A stretch of 64,000 nt of DNA, from positions 62,001 to 126,000 of the forward strand of contig NZ_JANAVF010000001.1 of NCBI RefSeq assembly GCF_024213195.1. Reading direction: 5' to 3'. The notes under the pieces are model-generated. The model did no database searches, had not been told where the DNA came from, and saw only the letters and a list, made by a program, of their open reading frames with translations. The stretch comes from Streptomyces sp. TBY4. GTDB lineage: Bacteria; Actinomycetota; Actinomycetes; Streptomycetales; Streptomycetaceae. A program made the translations under genes and the position numbers. This document shows, piece after piece, positions 35,970-44,700 of the stretch. Every line of letters begins with the position of its first letter. Within the stretch, counting starts at the first letter, position 1.

Positions 35970-38687
35970 ATGAAGCTCCGACTGCCACGGCGCCGCCGAA
36001 GCCGCCTCCTCGCGGGCGCGGCCGCGCTCGCCGTCGTCGCGGGGGCGGGCACCCTCACGGCCGCCGCCGCGGCCGACGACGCCCCGTCCGTGCGCCGCGA
36101 GGACCACGTCCTCGACATGCCCGGCGCCGGGATCGACATCTCCTACTTCACGGCCGGGGAGCCCGGCGGGGGCAACCGCCCCGCCGTCCTCCTCGGCCAC
36201 GGTTTCGGCGGCAGCAAGGATGACGTGCGGCCGCAGGCCGAACGCCTCGCCCGCGACGGCTACGCCGTCCTGACCTGGTCGGCCCGCGGATTCGGCCGCT
36301 CCGGCGGCAAGATCGGGCTGAACGACCCCGCCTACGAGGTCAAGGACGTCTCCCGGCTGATCGACTGGATCGCCGCCCGCCCCGGGGTGCGGCTCGACGC
36401 CGCGGGAGACCCGCGCGTGGGCATCGCCGGCGGCTCCTACGGCGGGGCGATCTCGCTGCTCGCGGCGGGCAGCGACCCGCGCGTGGACGCCATCGCCCCC
36501 TCGATCACGTACTGGAACCTCGCGGACTCCCTCTTCCCGAACGGCGTCTTCAAGAAGCTGTGGGCCGGCCTCTTCTTCACCACCGGTTCCGCGGGCGGTC
36601 TGCAGCCGGCCGCCCCCGGCCCGGGCGCCGCCCCGCAGGCGGCCCCGGCCGCGCCCGGCTGCGGACGCTTCCAGCCCGAGCTGTGCGCCATGTACGAACG
36701 CGTCGCGGTGGCCGGCAAGCCGGACCCCGAGGCCCGCGCGCTGCTCGAGCAGCGCAGCCCGTCGGCGGTCGGCGGCGCCATCAAGGTGCCGACCCTGATC
36801 ACGCAGGGCCAGGACGACTCCCTCTTCCCTCTGGACCAGGCCGACGCGATGGCCCGGACGATCGCCGCCAACGGCGCGCCCGTCTCCGTGGACTGGGCGG
36901 CCGGCGGTCACGACGGGGGCATGCGCGAGGCGGACCGCGTCGAGGACCGGGTGAAGACCTGGTTCGACCGCTACCTCAAGGACGACACGTCCGTGGACAC
37001 CGGCTCCGCCTTCCGCGTCTCGCGCTCCGGCGGCATCGACTCCACCGACGGCCAGGTCACCCTGCGCGGAGCGAGCGGCTCCACCTACCCCGGGCTGCTG
37101 TCCGGACCGCGCGAGTTCGCCCTGACCGGCCGGGAGCAGACCTTCGCCAATCCGGCGGGCGGAGCGCCGCCCGCGCTGTCCGCGCTGCCCGGCATCGGCG
37201 GGCAGCTCGCCGCCTTCGGCGGCGGCCTCTCGCTGGACTTCCCCGGGCAGAACGCCCGGTTCGAGTCGGAGCCGCTGACCGCGGAGACGCGGATCACCGG
37301 GACCCCGACCGTCACCCTAAAGGTGAGGTCTACAGCTGCGGACGGTTCGGCCGTGCTGTTCGGCAAGGTGTACGACGTCAGCCCCGACGGCCGTCAGCAG
37401 GTGCTGCCGAGTCAGCTGGTGGCCCCGGTGCGGGTGGAGGACGCGCAGCAGGACAAGACCGTCGAGCTGCGGCTGCCCGCCATCGACCACGCGGTCGAGG
37501 CCGGGCACCGGCTGCGGCTGGTGGTCGCCGCCACCGACCTCGGCTACGCCTCCCCGGCCGCGCCCGCGACCTACACCGTCTCGGTGCAGGGCCCCCTGGC
37601 GGTGCCCGTCGCGGACGGCGTGCGCACGGCGGCCTCCGGGCTGCCCGCCTGGACCTGGTGGATGCCGCTCGGCGCCGTGCTGCTCGCCGCGGGGCTGGTG
37701 GGGATCCGGAGGACAGGTCGAGGGCCGGGCGGGATCCGGGCGGGCGCACCGCAGCCCGACCCCGCGCTGGCCGACGTACCACTGGAGATCACCGGACTGA
37801 CCAAGCGGTATGCCAAGGCGCAGGACCGCTACGCCGTACGGGACCTCTCCTTCCGGGTGGAGAAGGGCCAGGTGCTCGGCCTGCTCGGACCCAACGGCGC
37901 GGGCAAGACCACGACCCTGCGGATGCTGATGGGCCTGATCACTCCGGACGCCGGGGAGATCCGGGTCTTCGGGCATCCGGTACGGGCCGGCGCGCCGGTG
38001 CTCTCGCGGGTCGGGGCCTTCGTGGAGGGGGCCGGCTTCCTGCCGCACCTGACGGGGCGCGCCAACCTGGAGCTGTACTGGCAGGCCACGGGCCGCCCCA
38101 CCGCCGACTCCCACATGGAGGAGGCCTTGGAGATCGCCGGGCTCGGCGACGCGCTGGAGCGGGCGGTGCGCACGTACTCGCAGGGCATGCGCCAGCGCCT
38201 CGCGATCGCGCAGGCGATGCTCGGCATGCCGGACCTGCTGATCCTCGACGAGCCGACCAACGGGCTGGACCCGCCGCAGATCCGCGAGATGCGCGACGTG
38301 ATGATCCGGTACGCGGCCGGCGGGCGGACGGTCATCGTCTCCAGCCACCTGCTGTCGGAGGTCGAGCAGTCCTGCACGCACCTGGTGGTCATGGACCGCG
38401 GCCGGCTGGTGCAGGCGGGCGAGGTCGCCGAGATCACCGGCGGCGGGGACGTCCTGCTGGTGTCCCTGGCCGAGCCGGTGGACGAGGCGGTCGTCGGGAA
38501 GATCGCCGCACTGGAGGGAGTGGAGTCCGTGGCGCGCGCCGAGGACGGACTGCTCGTACGGCTGGACGGCGCGAGCGCCGCCGAGCTGATCGCCGAACTC
38601 GTACGGCTGGAGGTGCCGGTGTCGGGAGTGGGACCGCACCACCGGCTGGAGGACGCGTTCCTCACCCTGATCGGAGGCGCGGCATGA
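35970..38687 (+). CDS. Secreted S15-type hydrolase fused to an ABC transporter ATPase
   Basis: A 905-residue two-domain protein. After a basic signal (RRRRSRLLAGAAALAVVAGAG) comes an X-prolyl-dipeptidase/CocE-like alpha/beta-hydrolase (residues 35-545): GHGFGGSKDDV, nucleophile elbow GIAGGSYGGAIS (Ser about 156), GQDDSLFP acid and GGHDGGM histidine regions. A helix (WTWWMPLGAVLLAAGLVGI, about 562-580) crosses the membrane to an ABC ATPase with Walker A GPNGAGKTTT (about 639), TYSQGMRQRLAI signature and LLILDEPTNGLD. The hydrolase would be outside and the ATPase inside. A TAGGGT box 6 nt before the ATG suggests a leaderless message. The permease overlaps its stop by ATGA. Confidence 0.93.
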   Translation: MKLRLPRRRRSRLLAGAAALAVVAGAGTLTAAAAADDAPSVRREDHVLDMPGAGIDISYFTAGEPGGGNRPAVLLGHGFGGSKDDVRPQAERLARDGYAVLTWSARGFGRSGGKIGLNDPAYEVKDVSRLIDWIAARPGVRLDAAGDPRVGIAGGSYGGAISLLAAGSDPRVDAIAPSITYWNLADSLFPNGVFKKLWAGLFFTTGSAGGLQPAAPGPGAAPQAAPAAPGCGRFQPELCAMYERVAVAGKPDPEARALLEQRSPSAVGGAIKVPTLITQGQDDSLFPLDQADAMARTIAANGAPVSVDWAAGGHDGGMREADRVEDRVKTWFDRYLKDDTSVDTGSAFRVSRSGGIDSTDGQVTLRGASGSTYPGLLSGPREFALTGREQTFANPAGGAPPALSALPGIGGQLAAFGGGLSLDFPGQNARFESEPLTAETRITGTPTVTLKVRSTAADGSAVLFGKVYDVSPDGRQQVLPSQLVAPVRVEDAQQDKTVELRLPAIDHAVEAGHRLRLVVAATDLGYASPAAPATYTVSVQGPLAVPVADGVRTAASGLPAWTWWMPLGAVLLAAGLVGIRRTGRGPGGIRAGAPQPDPALADVPLEITGLTKRYAKAQDRYAVRDLSFRVEKGQVLGLLGPNGAGKTTTLRMLMGLITPDAGEIRVFGHPVRAGAPVLSRVGAFVEGAGFLPHLTGRANLELYWQATGRPTADSHMEEALEIAGLGDALERAVRTYSQGMRQRLAIAQAMLGMPDLLILDEPTNGLDPPQIREMRDVMIRYAAGGRTVIVSSHLLSEVEQSCTHLVVMDRGRLVQAGEVAEITGGGDVLLVSLAEPVDEAVVGKIAALEGVESVARAEDGLLVRLDGASAAELIAELVRLEVPVSGVGPHHRLEDAFLTLIGGAA

Positions 38688-39616
38688 AGACCGCGACGGA
38701 TGTGAACGCGGACTCGTCCGCCGCCGGCGGTGGCGACGTGACGCCGGCCGGCACCGGCCCCGGCCGCGAGGTCGCCCACGGCTACCGGGCGAACCGTACG
38801 CTGCCGCTGCGCGTGGAGGCGCTGCGGCAGTGGCGCCGGCGGCGGACCCTGGTGATGGGCGGGATCCTCGCCGCGCTGCCCTTCATCCTGATGATCGCCT
38901 TCGCCGTCGGCGGCGGTCCGGGCAGCCGCGGCGGCGACGAGGGCCGGATCACCCTCATCGACACGGCGACGGCCTCGGGCGCGAACTTCGCGGCCACCTG
39001 CCTGTTCGTGTCGGCCGGGTTCCTGCTGGTGGTGCCGGTGGCGCTGTTCTGCGGGGACACGGTGGCCTCGGAGGCCAGCTGGTCCTCGCTGCGCTACCTG
39101 CTGGCCTCGCCCGTGCCCCGGGCCCGGCTGCTGTGGAGCAAGCTGGTGGTGGCGCTCGGGTTCAGCCTGGCGGCGATGGTGCTGCTGCCGGTGGTGGCGC
39201 TCGCGGCCGGTACGGCGGCCTACGGGTGGGGCCCGCTGGAGCTCCCCGCGGGCGGCTCGCTGCCGGCCGGGGACACGATCGGGCGGCTCGCCATCGCCGT
39301 GGCCTTCGTGTTCGTGTCGCAGCTGGTCACGGCCGGGCTGGCGTTCTGGCTCTCGACGCGGACGGACGCGCCGCTGGGCGCGGTGGGCGGGGCGGTCGGG
39401 CTGACGATCGTCGGCAACGTGCTGGACGCGGTGACGGCGCTGGGGTCCTGGCGGGAGTTCCTGCCGGCGCACTGGCAGTTCGCCTGGGCCGACGCCCTGC
39501 AGCCGCAGCTCGAATGGGGCGGCATGATCAAGGGCACGGTGGTGTCGGTCTCGTACGCGGTGGTGCTGTTCGCGCTCGCGTTCCGCGGGTTCGCCCGCAA
39601 GGACATCGTGTCGTAG
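38684..39616 (+). CDS. ABC-2-type permease partner of the hydrolase-ATPase fusion
   Basis: A 310-residue membrane protein with six helices (LVMGGILAALPFILMIAFAVGG through VSVSYAVVLFALAFRGFARKD). Conserved GDTVASEASWSSLRYLLASPVPRARLLWSKL is the ABC-2 coupling region. ATGA overlap with the fusion gene shows one translation unit. The pair makes a complete exporter whose ATPase carries an extracytoplasmic enzyme. Substrate unknown. Confidence 0.92.
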   Translation: MKTATDVNADSSAAGGGDVTPAGTGPGREVAHGYRANRTLPLRVEALRQWRRRRTLVMGGILAALPFILMIAFAVGGGPGSRGGDEGRITLIDTATASGANFAATCLFVSAGFLLVVPVALFCGDTVASEASWSSLRYLLASPVPRARLLWSKLVVALGFSLAAMVLLPVVALAAGTAAYGWGPLELPAGGSLPAGDTIGRLAIAVAFVFVSQLVTAGLAFWLSTRTDAPLGAVGGAVGLTIVGNVLDAVTALGSWREFLPAHWQFAWADALQPQLEWGGMIKGTVVSVSYAVVLFALAFRGFARKDIVS

Positions 39617-39627
39617 GGCCCGCCCGC

Positions 39628-39653
39628 GGGGCCGTGCACCGATGCACGGCCCC
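39628..39653. terminator. Terminator after the fusion/permease operon
   Basis: GGGGCCGTGCA and TGCACGGCCCC form a perfect 11-bp stem with a CCGA loop, 12 bp after the permease stop. Confidence 0.85.
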
Positions 39654-39781
39654 GTTCGGCCGTCGGGGGGCAACCCGGGCGCACCCGCGTGTGCCTGCCG
39701 CCCCGGCGGTCCGCGCCGCCCAAGAATCGCCCTCGGTCCGGACGTACGGAAGCGTCCGAACGGCACCGAGGGGTACGGCCG

Positions 39782-40627
39782 ATGGACACAGCAGGACTTC
39801 CACCGCGCAGGTTCGTGCTGACGGGGGGCCTCACGGCCGCCGCGGCCCTGCTCACGGGATGCTCGGCGAAGAGCACGCCGAAGCCCGCGACGGCTGCGCC
39901 GGAGCCCCGGCCGAGCACCCCTGAGGGTGCGTACAGCCGCCTGCTGGAGGGCAACCGGCGCTGGGTGAGCGGCAGTCTCAACCACCCCGACCGGGATCCG
40001 GACCGTCGCGGGCTGGTGGCGCAGGCGCAGGATCCCTTCGGCGTGGTCCTGGCGTGCATCGACTCCCGGGTGCCGCCGGAACTGCTCTTCGACACCGGGC
40101 TCGGCGACCTGTTCGTGCTGCGCACGGGCGGGCAGGCGGTCGGCCCGGTGGTGATCGGGTCGGTGGAGTTCGGGCCGATGACGGCGGGCACCCCGCTGAT
40201 CCTGGTGCTCGGGCACCAGCGCTGCGGGGCCATCGACGCCTCGTACAAGGCGCTGCGGGACGGGGTCCCGCTGCCCGGAAACCTGCAGGCGATCGCCAAG
40301 GCGCTGGTGCCGGCGTACGAGCTGACGGTCAAGGACCCGGGCTCCGACCCGGTCGACACGATGATCCGCAATCAGATCAAGGTGACGGCCGACGCGCTGC
40401 GGGGCAACGCGGATCTGGCGCCCCTGGTGCGGAAGGGTTCGCTGGCCGTGACCGGCGCCTACTACTCGCTGGACACCGGCGAGGTGGAGGTGCTGACCGG
40501 AGCACCGACGGGCACGGCGTCCCCGTCGGCGTCCCCGTCGGTGTCCCCGTCGCCGTCGGTGTCCCCGTCGCCGTCGGTGTCCCCGTCGGTGTCCGCTTCC
40601 GTCAGCCCGTCGCCCCGGGCCTCCTGA
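39782..40627 (+). CDS. Exported lipoprotein beta-carbonic anhydrase
   Basis: Zinc enzyme that interconverts CO2 and bicarbonate, here outside the membrane: the signal (RRFVLTGGLTAAAALLTGC) has an RR and a lipobox cysteine. Zinc ligands are Cys in LACIDSRVPPE (with the Asp-Arg dyad) and His/Cys in LGHQRCGAIDA. GGQAVGPVVIGSVEFG follows. The C-terminal 30 residues are a Ser/Pro repeat (PSVSPSPSVSPSP) encoded by a GTCCCCGTCG-type DNA repeat. Total 281 residues. Ser/Pro tails are often cell-wall-exposed spacers. Confidence 0.9.
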   Translation: MDTAGLPPRRFVLTGGLTAAAALLTGCSAKSTPKPATAAPEPRPSTPEGAYSRLLEGNRRWVSGSLNHPDRDPDRRGLVAQAQDPFGVVLACIDSRVPPELLFDTGLGDLFVLRTGGQAVGPVVIGSVEFGPMTAGTPLILVLGHQRCGAIDASYKALRDGVPLPGNLQAIAKALVPAYELTVKDPGSDPVDTMIRNQIKVTADALRGNADLAPLVRKGSLAVTGAYYSLDTGEVEVLTGAPTGTASPSASPSVSPSPSVSPSPSVSPSVSASVSPSPRAS

Positions 40628-40641
40628 GGGCGGGGCTCCGG

Positions 40642-41592
40642 TCAGCCGGCGGCGGCTCCCGCGACGGCGTCGACCTCCGCCAGGAGTTCGGCGTCGAGCG
40701 GCCGGTCGGCGACGGCCGCGTTGGCCCGTACCTGCTCGGCGGAGGTGGCGCCCGCGATGACGGAGGCGCAGCCGGGCTGGGCGGAGAGCCAGCCGACGGC
40801 GAGTTCGAGGACGGTGCGCCCGTGCTTGTCGGCGAGCGCGGCCAGCGCCTCCACGATGTCGAGGCGTTCGTCGGTGAGGTAGCCGTCGCGGCCTTCGAGG
40901 CGGGAGCCCGCGGGGACGGGGGCGCCCCGGCGGATCTTTCCGGTCAGCAGTCCGTTGGCCAGCGGGAAGTACGGCAGCACGCCGACCCCGTAGTGGAGGG
41001 CGGCCGGGACGAGCTCGCGCTCCGCCGACCGCTGGAGCAGCGACCATTCGTTCTGGGCCGATACGAAGGGTGCCGCGCCGGTCTCGCGGGCCACGTGGGC
41101 GGCTTCGGCGAGCTGCCAGCCGCTGAAGTTGGAGTGGCCGATGTAGCGGATCTTGCCTTCGGCGACGAGTTCGGTGAGCGCGGCGAGGGTCTCCGCCACG
41201 GGAACGGCCGGGTCGGGGCTGTGGAGTTGGTAGAGGTCGATGTGGTCGGTCTGCAGGCGGGTCAGGGAGGCTTCGACGGCGCGCCGGATGTAGGCGCGGC
41301 CGGCGCGGGAGCCGGCGGCGGGCCCGTAGCCCATGTCCACGCCGTCGTAGCCGAACTTGGTGGCGAGGACCACCTGGTCCCGGCGGCCCTTGAGGGCCTC
41401 GCCGAGGTGGGTTTCGGAGCCGCCGGTGCCTCCGTAGATGTCGGCGGTGTCGAGGAGGGTGATGCCCGCATCGAGGGCGGCGTCGACGACGGTGCGGGTG
41501 GCGCGGGCGTCGAGGCGGCCGCCGAAGTTGTTGCAGCCGAGCCCGATCGCCGAGACCTGAAGACCTGAGCTGCCCAGGGGGAGATGGCGCAT
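40642..41592 (-). CDS. Aldo/keto reductase
   Basis: NADPH-dependent carbonyl reductase of 316 residues, (beta/alpha)8 barrel. Catalytic tetrad positions: Asp in LLDTADIYGG, Tyr in the same motif, Lys in VVLATKFGY and His in LYQLHSPD. The C-terminal NADPH loop is SVIAGATSAEQVRAN. GGAGGA precedes the ATG at 41592. It is convergent with the carbonic anhydrase. Confidence 0.92.
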   Translation of the reverse strand: MRHLPLGSSGLQVSAIGLGCNNFGGRLDARATRTVVDAALDAGITLLDTADIYGGTGGSETHLGEALKGRRDQVVLATKFGYDGVDMGYGPAAGSRAGRAYIRRAVEASLTRLQTDHIDLYQLHSPDPAVPVAETLAALTELVAEGKIRYIGHSNFSGWQLAEAAHVARETGAAPFVSAQNEWSLLQRSAERELVPAALHYGVGVLPYFPLANGLLTGKIRRGAPVPAGSRLEGRDGYLTDERLDIVEALAALADKHGRTVLELAVGWLSAQPGCASVIAGATSAEQVRANAAVADRPLDAELLAEVDAVAGAAAG

Positions 41593-41683
41593 TCTTTCGT
41601 TCCTCCGCACTCGTCCGGCACATGATCGGCAGGACGGCAGTGTAGATCGGCGGGACGGCGGCGCGGATCGCCCCCGGGCCCTC

Positions 41684-42022
41684 TCAGAAGAGGTCGGCGA
41701 GCCGCTTTCCGATGGCCCAGCCCTCCTCCACCGAGCAGACCGCGAGGTCGGGGTCGGCCGCCGCGGCCGCCGCGGCCAGTTCGGGGGTGGCGTAGAAGTT
41801 CACACGATCGCAAAAGACTTCACGGATGTCGGCGCCGGTGGCCGGCGCCAGGGTGAGCGCGGCGGTCGCGGGGGTGAGACCGCGGACTCCGCCGGGGGTG
41901 ACGGTGAGGGAGATCGGGGCACCGGTCGTGGCGCAGCGGCCGGTAACCCGACTGGCCTCCTCCTTGAAGACCGCGGGAAACATGAGGACGTCCATGACGC
42001 ACCAGCCGGTGACCCGCGCCCA
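41684..42022 (-). pseudogene. C-terminal fragment of an alkylmercury-lyase (MerB)-like gene
   Basis: The frame gives WARVTGWCVMDVLMFP and then VTGRCATTGAPISLTV, REVFCDRVNFYATPEL and VEEGWAIGKR, the order of motifs in organomercurial-lyase-family proteins, where two cysteines and an Asp are catalytic. About 110 residues are left and the N-terminal helical domain is missing. At 42012-42028 the frame meets a different gene fragment. An internal ATG could give a 103-residue product, but without a ribosome-binding site. Confidence 0.6.
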
Positions 42023-42155
42023 TGGAGCGCAGCCGGGTGAGGCGGTCCTCCCACAGGTCGGGGTGGACCCGGAAGTAGTGCAGTGCCCCCGAGACGATGC
42101 GGTCGGGGCGGCCTGCGCGCCGGAAGCTGTGATCGGATTCGATCGAGTCGGTCAC
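42012..42155 (-). pseudogene. N-terminal fragment of a GH35 beta-galactosidase gene
   Basis: From a GTG at 42155 the frame reads ...RRAGRPDRIVSGALHYFRVHPDLWEDRLTR..., the highly conserved first motif of GH35 beta-galactosidases, and ends after 48 residues at LRSMGAG, where the MerB-like fragment begins in another frame. The rest of the enzyme has been deleted. The promoter side, facing the DeoR/LacI regulator, is preserved. Confidence 0.65.
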
Positions 42156-42163
42156 TTCGATCG
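42138..42163. promoter_or_regulatory. Direct repeat TTCGATCG, candidate operator of the DeoR/LacI hybrid
   Basis: TTCGATCG occurs at 42138-42145 and 42156-42163, 18 bp apart, in the space between the GH35 fragment and the regulator. A GATCGAA (inverted) occurs again just after the regulator gene at about 43474. The arrangement fits binding by the adjacent regulator. Confidence 0.5.
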
Positions 42164-42232
42164 TTTTGGCATTCTGTGGTGGAATCGAGCGGCACGCAGG
42201 CGCCACGCACCAGGCAGACCGCAGGGGGATCC

Positions 42233-43411
42233 TTGAGACCACATGTCGACCAGCGCCAGGCCCGGGTGCTCGCCCTCGTCCGGGCGCGGGGCAGCGCACG
42301 TGTCGCGGACCTGGCCCGGGAGCTGGGCATCTCCCCCGTGACCCTGCGGCGGGACGTCGAGGCGATGGCGGCGCGGGGCGAGATCCGGCGGATGCACGGG
42401 GTGATCAGCCGGCTGGAGTCCGGCCCCGCGGGCACGGAGGCGGGCAGGGGCGCGGACTCGGGCAGGGGCGCCGGCGCGGGCCGGGGCGGCGGCCTGGTGG
42501 TCGGGATGGTCGTGCCGACCACCGAGTACTACTACGCGGACGTCGTGCGGGGGGCCCGCGAGGTGGTCGAGGCACGGGGTGCGCGGCTCACCGTGGGCCT
42601 GACCCGGTACCTGGCGGGCGAGGACCGCACGCAGGCGGACCGGTTGCTCTCCACGGGGGCCGACGGACTGCTTCTGACCCCGAACTGGGAGGCCGGAGCG
42701 CCGGGACCCGGCGAAGGGGCGTGGACGGCCGGACTGCCGGTGCCGACCGTCCTGGTGGAGCGGTGGGCCCCGCCGGGGCATCCCGCGGCCTCCCTGGACC
42801 GGGTGGCCTCCGACCACGCGGAGGGCGCGGCGCAGGCCGTACGGCACCTGGCGGAACTGGGGCACGAGCGGATCGCGCTGGCCAGCCGGGAGACCCCGAC
42901 GTCGGGGCGGCTGCGGACCGGCTTCGCGGCGGCCGTGGCCGCCCTCGGGCTGGAGCCGGCTCCGGCCTGGCCCGCGGCCGGGGCGGGCACCGCGGACAGT
43001 GCGAGTTCGGCGGCCGGGGCGGGCACCGCGGGCGGAGCAGGCACGGCGGGCGGAGCGGCCTCGCTCGCCGAGGCGGAGGCCTTCGCGCGGACCCTGGACT
43101 ACCTGTGCGACGCGGTGACCGAGGGGGGCGTGACCGCGGCCCTGATCCACAGCGACACGGACGCGATCATGCTGATCCCGCGGCTCCAGGCGCGCGGGGT
43201 GCGGGTGCCGGAGGACCTGGCGGTGATCACGTACGACGACGAGGTGGCCGGGCTGGCCGACGTACCGCTGTCGGCGGTGGCTCCCGCCAAGCGCGAGGTG
43301 GGTGCCCGGGCGGCCGGCATGCTGCTGGACCGGCTGGAGGACCGCGGGGCGGGGCGCGAGGGGCCGCGGCAGCACCTGGACCTGCTTCCCCGGCTGACCG
43401 TCCGCCCGTAG
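42233..43411 (+). CDS. DeoR-type HTH fused to a LacI-type sugar-binding domain
   Basis: A 392-residue regulator. The N-terminal winged helix (VDQRQARVLALVRARGSARVADLARELGISPVTLRRDVEAM) is DeoR-type; the C-terminal two-lobe periplasmic-binding-protein domain (LVVGMVVPTTEYYYADVVRGAREVV, YDDEVAGLADVPLSAVAPAKREVG) is LacI/GalR-type. A Gly/Ala/Thr/Ser run near residues 245-275 is inserted in the ligand domain. TTG 42233 is set by AGGGGGA 4 nt upstream. Its original target was probably the GH35 gene, now a fragment. Confidence 0.85.
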   Translation: MRPHVDQRQARVLALVRARGSARVADLARELGISPVTLRRDVEAMAARGEIRRMHGVISRLESGPAGTEAGRGADSGRGAGAGRGGGLVVGMVVPTTEYYYADVVRGAREVVEARGARLTVGLTRYLAGEDRTQADRLLSTGADGLLLTPNWEAGAPGPGEGAWTAGLPVPTVLVERWAPPGHPAASLDRVASDHAEGAAQAVRHLAELGHERIALASRETPTSGRLRTGFAAAVAALGLEPAPAWPAAGAGTADSASSAAGAGTAGGAGTAGGAASLAEAEAFARTLDYLCDAVTEGGVTAALIHSDTDAIMLIPRLQARGVRVPEDLAVITYDDEVAGLADVPLSAVAPAKREVGARAAGMLLDRLEDRGAGREGPRQHLDLLPRLTVRP

Positions 43412-43539
43412 CCCGTAGCCCCTGCGACATGCATACTGCGCGTGCGCGTGTGCGTGGCGTGTGTGCGTTTTGATCGAATCCCGTATGTGCCCTTGACGAC
43501 ATGATCGTCCGCGCAAAAGGATGAGGATCGCGAACGGCT

Positions 43540-43573
43540 CCGGGGCCGCCTCTTTGGGGAGGGGCGGCCCCGG
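43540..43573. terminator. Terminator after the DeoR/LacI regulator
   Basis: CCGGGGCCGCC and GGCGGCCCCGG form a perfect 11-bp stem with a 12-nt loop containing TCTTT. It lies 128 bp past the regulator stop and before the dehydrogenase. Confidence 0.8.
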
Positions 43574-43653
43574 GTGTCCCCCGTGTCGGTCCCGGCGCCC
43601 CGGCCGGGGTTTGTGACCATCGGGACTTCTGATCCCACCGCAGGAGCCGTCCA

Positions 43654-44700
43654 GTGACCCACCCCGCCTCCGCCCCTTCCCCCCGCCGTCCGGTCACCGT
43701 GCTCGCCATGAGCGCCGGAACCCGCGCCGCCGTCCTCGGCGAGCGGATCCTTCCCGAGCTGCTCCGGGTCGCCGACGTGGACCCCGGACTGCTCGTCACC
43801 GACTTCGGCCCGGCCCGCTCGGAGGAGCTCCTGCGGGAGCGGCTGGCCGTGGCCGAGGTGCTGTTCACCGGGTGGGGCTGCCCGCCCCTGGACGCGCGGG
43901 CGCTGGAGCTGATGCCGGAGCTCCGGGCGGTCGTGCACGCCGCCGGAAGCGTCAAACACCATGTCACCCCGGCCTGCTGGGAGCGGGGGCTGCTCGTCTC
44001 GAGCCAGGCCGCCGTGAACGCCCTGCCGGTCGCGGAGTACACGCTCGCCGCCATCCTGTTCGCCAACAAGCGGGTGCTGGACTCCGCGCACGCCTACCGG
44101 GCGGCCCGCGGCCACGTCGACCCGCTGCGGCACTACCCCGCCGTCGGCAACTACCGCCGTACCGTCGGCCTGGTCGGCGCCTCCCTCATCGGGCGCCGCG
44201 TCCTGGAGCTGCTGCGCCCCTTCGACCTGCGGGTGCTCGTGCACGATCCGTACGCCGATCCGGCCGGGCTCGCCGCCCTCGGCGCCGAGGCCGTCGCCCT
44301 GGACGAACTGCTCTCCCGCAGCGACGTGGTGAGCCTGCACGCCCCCGAACTGCCGGGGACCCGCCGCCTGCTGGACGCGTCCCGGCTGGCCCTGATGCAG
44401 GACGGAGCCACCCTCGTGAACACCGCGCGGGGCTCGCTCGTCGACACCGAGGCGCTGACCGGGGAGCTGGTCTCGGGGCGGCTGCACGCCGTGCTCGACC
44501 ACACCGAGCCGGAGGTGCTGCCCGCCGGCTCCCCGCTGTACGACCTGCCCAACGTGCTGCTCACCCCGCACGTGGCCGGCTCCCTGGGCGGGGAACTGGA
44601 CCGGCTGGCGGCGTCCGCCGTCGAGGAGGTCGAGCGGTACGCCCGGGGGCTCGGCTTCCGCCATGCCGTCGACCGGGCCCGGCTCGGCTACTCGGCCTGA
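43654..44700 (+). CDS. D-isomer-specific 2-hydroxyacid dehydrogenase
   Basis: NAD(P)-dependent dehydrogenase of 348 residues. Cofactor loop VGLVGASLIGRRVLELL at about residue 170, catalytic Arg in VNTARGSLVD, Glu in HTEPEVLP and His in LLTPHVAGSLG. GTG start with CAGGAG about 8 nt upstream. Its last 13 bp overlap the convergent isomerase gene. Given the sugar genes downstream, the substrate may be a sugar-derived hydroxyacid, but this is inferred. Confidence 0.9.
   Translation: MTHPASAPSPRRPVTVLAMSAGTRAAVLGERILPELLRVADVDPGLLVTDFGPARSEELLRERLAVAEVLFTGWGCPPLDARALELMPELRAVVHAAGSVKHHVTPACWERGLLVSSQAAVNALPVAEYTLAAILFANKRVLDSAHAYRAARGHVDPLRHYPAVGNYRRTVGLVGASLIGRRVLELLRPFDLRVLVHDPYADPAGLAALGAEAVALDELLSRSDVVSLHAPELPGTRRLLDASRLALMQDGATLVNTARGSLVDTEALTGELVSGRLHAVLDHTEPEVLPAGSPLYDLPNVLLTPHVAGSLGGELDRLAASAVEEVERYARGLGFRHAVDRARLGYSA

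Noticed and set aside
43412..43653. A small protein in the gap after the DeoR/LacI regulator
   Set aside because: No frame with a ribosome-binding site; the gap holds a terminator and probable promoter.
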